Below are positions 1-6,634 of a stretch of 9,042 bases of DNA, piece by piece. Where the stretch lies: NCBI GenBank assembly GCA_002705125.1, contig PAHQ01000013.1, positions 31,186-40,227 of the forward strand, in the 5' to 3' direction. Within the stretch, counting starts at the first letter, position 1. Each line of letters starts with the position of its first letter. This DNA is from Verrucomicrobiales bacterium (GTDB lineage: Bacteria > Verrucomicrobiota > Verrucomicrobiia > Verrucomicrobiales > DEV007). Below the pieces are notes generated by a model. That model had not been told where the DNA came from and made no database searches. It saw only the letters and a program-made list of their open reading frames with translations. Made by a program: the position numbers and the translations under genes.

Positions 1-1303
1 TTTCTTCTATCCTTTCCTCCATCCACTCGATTGAGGGTTGGTCTCCATGTACGAGAACTATCTTACTTGGACAAACTTTTTGTGCATAGTCTAGGAGATC
101 TTCCCTTGGAGAGTGTCCACTGAAATCAAAGCTTTCTACAGAACACCTCCTTTTCACTGGATCATAATTTGAGTCGATTTGAATGCTCTCATCTTCCTCT
201 GATCCAAGAACTTTAGCGAGTGGGGAGTCAGGATCTGCATACCCAACACTGGCAACTAGGTTTCTAGGATTATTTATAAACTGCCTTCCGAGTCGATTTG
301 ATAATGTTTTTTCAGTCATCATACCGCTAGACAATGTATAGACATTGCCTTGTGAGATTTGCGGAATTTGGCCTCTAGCATTTGGTGTAGAGAGTAGCCC
401 CTTTTCTCGCATAAGCTTCATTCCTTGATGATTCCTTCTTACCGAACTGGAAAAGCGATCATAAATTTTGGTCATCTTAATGCTTAATCCTCCAATGAGG
501 AATGACAGTCTACGAAGCTTTCTTTCTTTTTGTAGTTCGTAAAGCATCGTTACCGTTTCTTGGGTTTTGCCCATTGCGAAAAGAGGAATCATGACTGAGC
601 CGCCTCCATCCAAGCAATGCTCAATTGAGTGAGCGAGTCTTTCAGCTTCTGATTTTCTGCTATACTCAGATGGTCTTGGAGAAGAGCCTCGAGTACATTC
701 AAGAATTAAAGTGTCAATATCATCAGTTGGAAAATCAGCCCCTTTAATAATACTTTGATCTTCAAAATGTACGTCTCCAGTATAGAATATTCTTCTCCCT
801 TTACATTCAATTAATGCTCCAATTGCTCCTAGTACGTGTCCAGCTTCGTAGAAAGTGCAGTTAACTTCGCCTTGATCATCTAGATCAAAGCTACGTCCAG
901 TTCTCCTCGCACACCATTGTTTACTGATCTTATGGATTTCTTTGTGCGTGAAAAATGGATACTCATCCATTCCGAGTTCATTTCTTTTCGAGGTCATTAC
1001 ATTCACAGAATTATGCAATAAAGCCTGGCCGAGAGCAGAGGTAGCTTCCGTCATCATTACCGGCATTTCAGGATAATGCCTTTGGATCACCGGCATCGAA
1101 CCGGAATGATCTAGGTGCGCATGTGAGAGGATGGCCGCATCAAGTTGGTGATCGAGGATGCTAGAAAAGTCAGGCAGAGATTCTTTTCCTTCCACTTTGG
1201 GATGCATGCCGGCATCAATAAGTATTCTTTTTCCACCTATTTTAAGTAAATAGGAATTAGCGCCGATTTCAGTTTGGCGGGTGAGGCTCTTAAAGCTAAT
1301 CAT
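1..1303 (-). CDS. Beta-CASP metallo-beta-lactamase ribonuclease-like protein (C-terminus outside window)
   Basis: The reading frame is open from an ATG at 1303 to the left edge (434 residues, no stop), so the C-terminus is missing. It carries the full metallo-beta-lactamase and beta-CASP motif set: D30 in ILIDAG (motif 1), HAHLDHSG at 61-68 (motif 2), H156 in GHVLGA (motif 3), D177 in YTGD (motif 4), E202 in LECTRG (motif A), H397 in FSGHSP (motif B) and H419 in VLVHGD (motif C). Family members are two-zinc nucleases, usually acting on RNA (CPSF-73/Ysh1-type, bacterial RNase J relatives). All expected metal ligands are present, so it is probably active and cytoplasmic; no signal peptide is seen. 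The layout resembles the single-chain COG1236-type proteins rather than RNase J, but the specific substrate cannot be read. Motif A is ECTRG rather than the common ESTYG, and K246 stands in FAMGKTQE where Arg is usual. No Shine-Dalgarno sequence precedes the ATG. It is divergent from the sulfatase gene. Confidence 0.9.
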   Translation of the reverse strand, partial: MISFKSLTRQTEIGANSYLLKIGGKRILIDAGMHPKVEGKESLPDFSSILDHQLDAAILSHAHLDHSGSMPVIQRHYPEMPVMMTEATSALGQALLHNSVNVMTSKRNELGMDEYPFFTHKEIHKISKQWCARRTGRSFDLDDQGEVNCTFYEAGHVLGAIGALIECKGRRIFYTGDVHFEDQSIIKGADFPTDDIDTLILECTRGSSPRPSEYSRKSEAERLAHSIEHCLDGGGSVMIPLFAMGKTQETVTMLYELQKERKLRRLSFLIGGLSIKMTKIYDRFSSSVRRNHQGMKLMREKGLLSTPNARGQIPQISQGNVYTLSSGMMTEKTLSNRLGRQFINNPRNLVASVGYADPDSPLAKVLGSEEDESIQIDSNYDPVKRRCSVESFDFSGHSPREDLLDYAQKVCPSKIVLVHGDQPSIEWMEERIEE

Positions 1304-1432
1304 TAATATTTCTACTAAATATCTAATAGCTCACTTAGGTCTCTTCAATCAATAAACTTATCCAATAAATTATGGTATTTTATTCAATCGTAGACATACT
1401 CCTTTGACATTTGAACTAACTAAATTTTTGAA
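1304..1432. other. Divergent intergenic region, beta-CASP gene / sulfatase gene
   Basis: This AT-rich 129-bp gap must hold the promoters of both flanking divergent genes. A perfect 6-bp inverted repeat (ATATTT, 5-nt loop, AAATAT; 1306-1322) ends two bases from the beta-CASP start codon and would lie in its leader RNA. The heptamer TTCAATC occurs twice (1344-1350 and 1383-1389), and CAATAAA occurs twice in adjacent 13-bp units (1350 and 1363). A TTGACA at 1404-1409 matches a -35 box but has no -10 box at a usable distance. Neither gene has a Shine-Dalgarno sequence. I cannot assign a promoter with confidence, and such short repeats are expected by chance in AT-rich DNA. Confidence 0.4.
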
Positions 1433-2953
1433 ATGAAATATTATCTCGTCGTTTTTTCTCTTTTACTTTTATTTTTTCATTCGGCGAATAAAATTCATGC
1501 CGCCTCCAGACCGAATATTATTCTTATAATGGCTGATGACTTAGGCTTTGCAGATCTAGGTTGTTATGGGGGTGAAATTGACACGCCTGTTCTTGATTCT
1601 TTAGCAGAAAATGGTGTTCGTTTTTCACAGTTTTATAATACAGCTAAATGCCATTCATCAAGGGTTGATCTTTTGACAGGAATGTATTGTGGTCAGGCTG
1701 GTTCATCACGTTTGTCAACTGGGCCGACGATTGCTGAAGTTTTAAAACCTGCAGGCTATAAGACGATGATGGTTGGTAAGTGGCACCTAGATAAGGAACC
1801 CACTGATAAGGGCTTTGAAAAATACTTTGGTCATTTGAGTGGTGCTACAAATTTTTTCACTGGAGATGATACGTTCCGGCTTAACGGAAAAAAGTTTGAA
1901 GTCCCTAAGAGTGGATTTTATACCACCGATGCTAAAACAGATTACGCGATACGCTTCATTAACGAAACTTTAGATGAGGATAAGAAAAAACCGTTCTTTC
2001 TTTATCTTGCATATAATGCGCCTCATTACCCCTTACACGCTCCTAAGGAAGACGTAATGAAGTACAAGGGAAAATATAAGGGAGGCTGGGCTAAACTTCG
2101 CAAGGAGCGCTATGCCAGACAGATAAAGATGGGCCTTATAAAAAAAGAATGGTCACTAAGCCCTGAACCTGAAAATGTTCGAAAATGGGGAAATCTAAGT
2201 GATGAAGAAAAGAGCTGGGAGGATTTTAGAATGGCCGCGTATGCGGGAATGGTTGATCGTTTAGATCAAGGGATAGGTAGATTAGTCAAGACTCTCAAAG
2301 GGAAGGGCATTTTTGAAAATACGATATTAATGTTTTGTTCTGACAATGGAGCTTGCCCATTTGAGAGAACTCTAGGAGCAGAAAAAATGCCTTGGGATCC
2401 TGAAAGCTATTGGACATATGATACAGGGTGGGCCCATGCTGGAAATACTCCGTTTAGGTGGTATAAACAAAATCAGCATGAAGGAGGAATTAGCAGCCCT
2501 TTAATAGTTCACTGGCCTGATGGAATTAAACTTGAAAAAGGTTCAATTTCGGACCGCGTGGGTCATCTTGTTGACTTTATGCCAACATGTCTAGAACTGG
2601 CAGGAGCAGATTATACTGGCACCGGAAAGGCTAAAATTATGGGAAAATCCTTAGTACCATCCTTGAAGAATGAATCAGTCGAGGAGCATGATTTTCTCTA
2701 TTTTCATTTTGGTAATAATAGAGCAATACGTAAAGGAAAGTGGAAAGTGGTCTCTGCGCGAGGAGGGCCATGGGAGCTTTATGATATGGAGAAAGATAGG
2801 ACTGAGCTAAATAACCTTTCTAATTCTAGGCCTGATTTGACGAAAAAATTGAGTTCTATGTGGCACCAATTTGCCAGTCAGTCTGATAATTTAAACAAAA
2901 AGCAGAGACGAAGCGTTTCTGATAAATCTCAGCCCTGGAGAAAGCGTGGCTGA
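1433..2953 (+). CDS. Secreted sulfatase (arylsulfatase family, type I)
   Basis: This 506-residue protein has a signal peptide (Lys after Met, a Leu/Phe-rich core at about 4-16, likely cleavage after IHA at 21-23) and then a full sulfatase fold. Visible are the metal-binding pair D35-D36 in MADD, the active-site segment C73-H-S-S-R77 followed by LLTG, GKWH at 115-118, NAPH at 195-198, SDNG at 303-306, and K345 with HEGG at 349-352. Cys73 is the residue that formylglycine-generating enzyme would convert to formylglycine. The enzyme would hydrolyse sulfate esters, probably on sulfated polysaccharides, in the periplasm or outside the cell; the substrate cannot be told. The core is CxSxR rather than the usual CxPxR. 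Length is normal for the family. The stop TGA is followed directly by an in-frame TAA. No glycoside hydrolase, second sulfatase or maturation enzyme lies nearby, so this is not visibly part of a polysaccharide utilisation cluster. There is no Shine-Dalgarno sequence before the ATG. Confidence 0.93.
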   Translation: MKYYLVVFSLLLLFFHSANKIHAASRPNIILIMADDLGFADLGCYGGEIDTPVLDSLAENGVRFSQFYNTAKCHSSRVDLLTGMYCGQAGSSRLSTGPTIAEVLKPAGYKTMMVGKWHLDKEPTDKGFEKYFGHLSGATNFFTGDDTFRLNGKKFEVPKSGFYTTDAKTDYAIRFINETLDEDKKKPFFLYLAYNAPHYPLHAPKEDVMKYKGKYKGGWAKLRKERYARQIKMGLIKKEWSLSPEPENVRKWGNLSDEEKSWEDFRMAAYAGMVDRLDQGIGRLVKTLKGKGIFENTILMFCSDNGACPFERTLGAEKMPWDPESYWTYDTGWAHAGNTPFRWYKQNQHEGGISSPLIVHWPDGIKLEKGSISDRVGHLVDFMPTCLELAGADYTGTGKAKIMGKSLVPSLKNESVEEHDFLYFHFGNNRAIRKGKWKVVSARGGPWELYDMEKDRTELNNLSNSRPDLTKKLSSMWHQFASQSDNLNKKQRRSVSDKSQPWRKRG

Positions 2954-2956
2954 TAA

Positions 2957-3937
2957 TTAGCGCATTTCGACTTCGGCGCCCGGTCTGACTAATTCGGAAA
3001 GTCTGACAACATCCCAATTAGCTAGTCTAACGCAACCTGCACTTCGGGATCGCCCGATTGTGTGAGGGCTAGCCGTTCCATGAAGACCGATACCTCCTTT
3101 GCTGAGTCCTGCCCAGAAAATTCCGATTGGGCTATTAGGCCCTGGCGGTAACATGTAAGCTTTGTTGCTTCTTTTACCTGTATCAAGCATGCTTTGATCC
3201 CATCGAAAAGTTGGTGTGGTGATCATATTTTGAATTATCCAATTCCCCCTATGAATGAATTTTTCTTGTCCGGGCGTGATGGGGAAAGTCGCCAGAATTT
3301 TCTTTTTATCCCATATGGCTACAAGCTTTTGATTTGTATCAATAATAACCATTCTACTGCTAAGCTTACGATCTCTTCTAAATGATTTATCGACTCCCAA
3401 ATCTTCAATTTGAAAAGGTGTTATATTTGGCACTTTGACTTCTGTGCCAGTCGTTATTGTTGCCCATTCTATGTTAGGGTTGATTTTCCTAATAAACTTT
3501 TCATCAGAGTGAAATCGCTCAGCTACAAATTCTAAAACTGAACGGTAATACATGTACTCAATTTTTGATTGTTCTTCAGGTTCTAATGACAGCTCTCCAA
3601 TATAGGTCAAATCTTGTTCCTTAATTGCGTATGTTGCGTAAAGATCTTTGATCTGATTTTCTGATTCATTGATTGCTTTGTAATAATTATTATATTCAAT
3701 TCCCTTTGAATAATTGTAGTGAGCTACAGCCTTCCTTGTAAACTGACCCATTTGCCCATCGATTTTACCTGGACCAAAATTGCTCTCATCCAGAAAAATT
3801 TGTAGCCTCAAGATAGTTTCAGTATCTTTTTTTGAGGGTTCTTCTAAGTAGAATCCTTTTTTCTTGGCGTAACCTAGCGTGGAAAAACTAATCAGGACTA
3901 AACTGATTATTCCTCGAATTGTTGGATTAGTTAACAA
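2957..3937 (-). CDS. Exported L,D-transpeptidase (YkuD domain) with peptidoglycan-binding N-terminus
   Basis: This 326-residue protein has an N-terminal signal sequence (hydrophobic stretch at about 9-23, likely cleavage after GYA at 22-24). A peptidoglycan-binding-1-like segment follows at about 40-75 (LRLQIFLDE, GKIDGQMG, TRKAV). A LysM-like stretch lies at about 130-171 (Y..VLEFVAERFH, INPN, GTEVKVPN). The C-terminal YkuD catalytic domain spans about 195-326, with H286 in GLHGT and the nucleophile C302 in RSAGCVRL. Such enzymes form 3-3 crosslinks between diaminopimelate residues or attach proteins to peptidoglycan, acting in the periplasm. The motif has Ala300 where SHGC enzymes have His, a common variant. 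The start is a TTG: no ATG or GTG lies between it and the in-frame stop upstream, and it gives an intact signal peptide. It lies 38 bp after lysC on the same strand, so cotranscription is likely. No Shine-Dalgarno sequence is seen. Its stop is 3 bp from that of the convergent sulfatase gene. Confidence 0.9.
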   Translation of the reverse strand: MLTNPTIRGIISLVLISFSTLGYAKKKGFYLEEPSKKDTETILRLQIFLDESNFGPGKIDGQMGQFTRKAVAHYNYSKGIEYNNYYKAINESENQIKDLYATYAIKEQDLTYIGELSLEPEEQSKIEYMYYRSVLEFVAERFHSDEKFIRKINPNIEWATITTGTEVKVPNITPFQIEDLGVDKSFRRDRKLSSRMVIIDTNQKLVAIWDKKKILATFPITPGQEKFIHRGNWIIQNMITTPTFRWDQSMLDTGKRSNKAYMLPPGPNSPIGIFWAGLSKGGIGLHGTASPHTIGRSRSAGCVRLANWDVVRLSELVRPGAEVEMR

Positions 3938-3975
3938 TGATTGATTTCTATTATTATTAGATTGGTGGAATTCTC

Positions 3976-4449
3976 TTAAAGGTTGAACGCCTCATGGACA
4001 ATGTTAGCTGCTTCTTCAAGGCCATTTTCCTCAATAATCACCGCTGTCTTTATCTCTGAAGTGGAAATCATTTGAATGTTCACACCGCCTTTTGCTAAAG
4101 CTGAAAACATTTGTGCAGCAACTCCGGAATGAGAACGCATGCCAATTCCAACCACACTTAACTTTCCAATGCCATCAGTTGTTTCCATTTCAACGTTTTC
4201 CCCAAGATTGGCTAGCATAGGCTCAATTGTCTGTTTAGCTTTTTTTAGGTCAGATCTGTGTAGAGTGAAGGATATGTCTGTATGGTTGGTTTTAGAGACG
4301 TTTTGGACAATCATATCAATAATCACACCTGAATCTGAGATTGCATGAAAAATTTTGGAGGCAACACCAGGTTCGTCAGAGACATTCTCAATGGTTACCT
4401 TTGCTTGTTCTTTTTCAATACTGATGCCTCGAACGACGACTGATTCCAT
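3976..4449 (-). other. Possible internal translation product: LysC regulatory (beta) subunit
   Basis: Met249 of LysC (ATG at 4449-4447) opens a 157-residue in-frame product containing only the two ACT regions. In the alpha2-beta2 aspartate kinases of Bacillus and Corynebacterium, the beta subunit starts at an internal codon in the equivalent place. The sequence here (MESVVVRGISIEKEQAKVT) aligns well with the Corynebacterium beta start as I recall it. However, the 20 bases upstream hold only a weak purine run (GAAGAA, about 10 nt away). Position supports the idea; the ribosome-binding evidence is poor. Confidence 0.35.
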
Positions 4450-5193
4450 GTTTGGATGTTCTTCTGTCACAATAGTTCCTGGGTTATTATTTAAACTGCT
4501 TTTTACTTCAAATTTAACGCCAAACTTTTTGGCAAATTCAACTGACCTTGACTGCATGACCTTTGACCCTGAAGATGCCATTTCTAACATTTCGTCATAG
4601 GATATTTCATCAATTTTTTTTGCATTACTCACAATCCTAGGGTCGCAAGTGTAAACACCGTCAACATCCGTAAGAATTTGGCAAAGATCAGCATTAATCG
4701 CAGCAGCCATAGCAATGGCGGTTAGATCAGAGCCTCCTCTACCAAGTGTAGTTATTCGACCATCTGGACTGCTACCTTGAAAGCCCGCCAAGATAACTAT
4801 GTGGTCTTCATCGAGGAGCCTTTGAACTTCATCAGGAGAAATGTTTGATATCCTTGCCTTTGTGTGTTCTCCGTCTGTAAAGATTCCTGCTTGAGAGCCT
4901 GTGAGAGAAATGGCTTTACCTCCAAGAGCATTGATTGCCATTGAAGTCAGTGCAATTGTTGTTTGCTCTCCCGTTGACAATAAGACGTCCATTTCACGTT
5001 CAGTCGGCTCATTTTCTGGGGAGACCTCGTTAGCCATTTCAATCAGTCGGTTTGTCACGCCTGCCATTGCGGATACTACCGCAACGACCTGATTCCCTGA
5101 CCTTTGGGTTTCAAGGATTCTCTTTGCTACGTTGTGGATCCTTTCAGTGCTTCCAACCGAGGTTCCTCCATATTTCTGTACTATGAGCGACAA
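3976..5193 (-). CDS. lysC: Aspartate kinase (EC 2.7.2.4)
   Basis: This 405-residue enzyme phosphorylates aspartate, the first step toward lysine/diaminopimelate, threonine and methionine. The kinase domain (about 1-245) shows KYGGTSVG at 7-14, the substrate-loop segment LLSTGEQ at 71-77, GRGGSD at 151-156 and the nucleotide-binding TDVDGVYTCDPR at 175-186. Two C-terminal ACT regulatory regions follow, at about 263-335 (with SDEPGVASKIF and QNVS) and 345-403 (with SHSGVAAQMF and ISTSEIK), so feedback control by lysine and/or threonine is expected. Length and domain order match the monofunctional LysC class of Bacillus and Corynebacterium. The start is TTG at 5193: no ATG or GTG lies between it and the upstream in-frame TGA, and SLIVQKYGGTSVG aligns with the normal family N-terminus. 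There is no Shine-Dalgarno sequence. It lies 71 bp after thrC and 38 bp before the L,D-transpeptidase gene. An internal ATG at 4449 may give a separate regulatory subunit (own entry). Confidence 0.96.
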   Translation of the reverse strand: MSLIVQKYGGTSVGSTERIHNVAKRILETQRSGNQVVAVVSAMAGVTNRLIEMANEVSPENEPTEREMDVLLSTGEQTTIALTSMAINALGGKAISLTGSQAGIFTDGEHTKARISNISPDEVQRLLDEDHIVILAGFQGSSPDGRITTLGRGGSDLTAIAMAAAINADLCQILTDVDGVYTCDPRIVSNAKKIDEISYDEMLEMASSGSKVMQSRSVEFAKKFGVKFEVKSSLNNNPGTIVTEEHPNMESVVVRGISIEKEQAKVTIENVSDEPGVASKIFHAISDSGVIIDMIVQNVSKTNHTDISFTLHRSDLKKAKQTIEPMLANLGENVEMETTDGIGKLSVVGIGMRSHSGVAAQMFSALAKGGVNIQMISTSEIKTAVIIEENGLEEAANIVHEAFNL

Positions 5194-5264
5194 TTGATAA
5201 ACTTTATTAAGAACTCATGGAGACTATTTAGAATAGTTCAAGGATTTAAGCTCTAAAAATTTTC
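5194..5264 (-). other. thrC-lysC intergenic spacer with short inverted repeat
   Basis: This 71-bp spacer separates the thrC stop (TGA) from the lysC TTG start. It contains a perfect 6-bp inverted repeat with a 3-nt centre, ACTATT-TAG-AATAGT at 5223-5237. It has no GC stem and no following T run, so it does not look like an intrinsic terminator. It could be a weak hairpin or operator-like site, or chance in AT-rich DNA. No promoter was recognised. This is the largest gap inside the four-gene minus-strand block. Confidence 0.3.
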
Positions 5265-6626
5265 TCAGATGAGTATATTAGATTCTAAATATTGCCTGAT
5301 TATATCAGTCTCTGCAGTTAAATTGACTTTTTTAGGCTCCAGTTCCTTTAATTTTTCGAGGTTTTCATGTTTTGGGCTTTCTTTAATAGATTGTTCTATT
5401 GTTTCTGGGAACTTCGCTGGATGTGCTGTTGCAAGTATTACGGACGTTTCCTCAGATTCTATATGGTTAAAGCAACATGCAGTATGTGGATCGGGGATAT
5501 AGCCATATTCTTCTTTGGCTTTTCGAATATTTTTCATTATGCCTTCATCATCTGTCCGGGTGGCTGAAAATAGCCCAGGGTCAAAATTAGGGACATCCAC
5601 TTCCTCTCCTTCCTTAATCTTTTTCATGATTAGTGAAGTTTTTTCTCCGTCACCTTTAAGATGATAATAAAGAAACCTTTCAAAATTTGATGCTATCTGA
5701 ATATCCATTGAAGGCGCCAATGATGGTTCTACTTGCCTTGGTTTATAAGTTCCATCATTAAAAAGACGGAATAGTAAATCGTTTTGGTTTGTGGCAACTG
5801 TTAAACCTTTGACAGGCAATCCCATTCGGCTTGCAATCCACCCTGCGAGTACATTACCGAAATTGCCTGTTGGAACAATAAATCTTACGTCACTTTTTTG
5901 CGAGGGTTTTAATTGGTTGAAGGCATGAATGTAATATACTGACTGCGCTAAAATTCTTGCCAAGTTAATGGAGTTAACTGCAGAGAGTCCAGCTCGCCTC
6001 TTGAAATCAAGATCGCCAAAAAGATCTTTTACAATTCTTTGAGCATCGTCAAAAGACCCATCAATGGCTATCGGGAAAATGTTATCAGCGCCAGTGCAAG
6101 TCATTTGACGTTCTTGGATATTTGATATTTTTCCTTCAGGATAAAGTATAAATACTCTTGCTCCTTCCTTATTGGCGAGTCCATGAATTGCGGCGGATCC
6201 TGTGTCGCCTGAGGTGGCCCCAAGTACATTTATAGATTTACCAGTCCGATCGATTTGATCTTCAAACATATTTCCCACCAACTGCAGCCCAAAGTCTTTG
6301 AAGGCAAAAGTTGGTCCATGGAAGAGCTCTAATACGTGAGTCTTGTCTGCAATGGGAATGAGAGGGGCTGCGTTCGCTGGATTCTCAAATGTGGAATAAG
6401 ATTGATGAACTAGATCATCAATTTTTTCGCTACTATGGTCATGGTCAAATAATTTGAAGAAGGCGGCTGCGAGTTCAGGGTATTCTAAAGTATTATCACT
6501 TATTAGAGAATCTATTGATGGTAGACTTTCTGGGACATAAAGCCCGCCGTCTGGCGCTAATCCTGCAGCAAAAGCGTCAGCAAATTCAAGTGGCTCGGAA
6601 TTGCCTCTGGTCGATAAGAATCGCAA
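5265..6626 (-). CDS. thrC: Threonine synthase (EC 4.2.3.1)
   Basis: This 453-residue cytoplasmic PLP enzyme converts O-phosphohomoserine to threonine. The N-terminus RFLSTRG followed by APDGGLYVPE (24-33) is typical of ThrC. K110 in HGPTFAFKDFG (103-113) is the PLP-binding lysine. GATSGDTG at 136-143 and PTGNFGN at 252-258 bind the cofactor phosphate, and SAVNSINLARILAQ (215-228) and ASNFER (312-317) are further conserved blocks. The length matches the longer class typical of proteobacteria and PVC bacteria. The start is TTG at 6626, the only candidate: the in-frame codons before it are AAC, GAA and then the TAG that ends hom. So hom and thrC share a reading frame and are 6 bp apart, with an AGGA over the hom stop serving as ribosome-binding site. 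This implies tight translational coupling. Homoserine kinase, which makes its substrate, is not in the window. Confidence 0.96.
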   Translation of the reverse strand: MRFLSTRGNSEPLEFADAFAAGLAPDGGLYVPESLPSIDSLISDNTLEYPELAAAFFKLFDHDHSSEKIDDLVHQSYSTFENPANAAPLIPIADKTHVLELFHGPTFAFKDFGLQLVGNMFEDQIDRTGKSINVLGATSGDTGSAAIHGLANKEGARVFILYPEGKISNIQERQMTCTGADNIFPIAIDGSFDDAQRIVKDLFGDLDFKRRAGLSAVNSINLARILAQSVYYIHAFNQLKPSQKSDVRFIVPTGNFGNVLAGWIASRMGLPVKGLTVATNQNDLLFRLFNDGTYKPRQVEPSLAPSMDIQIASNFERFLYYHLKGDGEKTSLIMKKIKEGEEVDVPNFDPGLFSATRTDDEGIMKNIRKAKEEYGYIPDPHTACCFNHIESEETSVILATAHPAKFPETIEQSIKESPKHENLEKLKELEPKKVNLTAETDIIRQYLESNILI

Positions 6627-6630
6627 GTTT

Positions 6631-6634
6631 TCCT
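6631..6634 (-). promoter_or_regulatory. Shine-Dalgarno-like AGGA of thrC, overlapping the hom stop codon
   Basis: AGGA shares its first two bases with the hom TAG stop and is separated by 4 nt (AAAC) from the TTG start of thrC. It is the only convincing Shine-Dalgarno-like motif next to any gene start in the window. It supports the TTG as the true start and suggests that ribosomes ending hom re-initiate on thrC. Confidence 0.6.

Noticed and set aside
1404..1409. TTGACA resembling a -35 box before the sulfatase gene
   Set aside because: The expected -10 position would abut the ATG and holds no TATAAT-like sequence, so the match is probably chance.
3194..3385. 63-codon open frame opposite the transpeptidase gene
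   Set aside because: Antisense shadow of a gene with a clear catalytic domain; no recognisable features of its own.
4139..4600. Two open frames (69 and 81 codons) opposite the ACT regions of lysC
   Set aside because: Antisense shadows of conserved lysC sequence.
5269..5567. Two overlapping plus-strand frames opposite the thrC 3' end
   Set aside because: They overlap each other in different frames and lie antisense to conserved thrC sequence; the hydrophobic, Cys-rich composition is a by-product.
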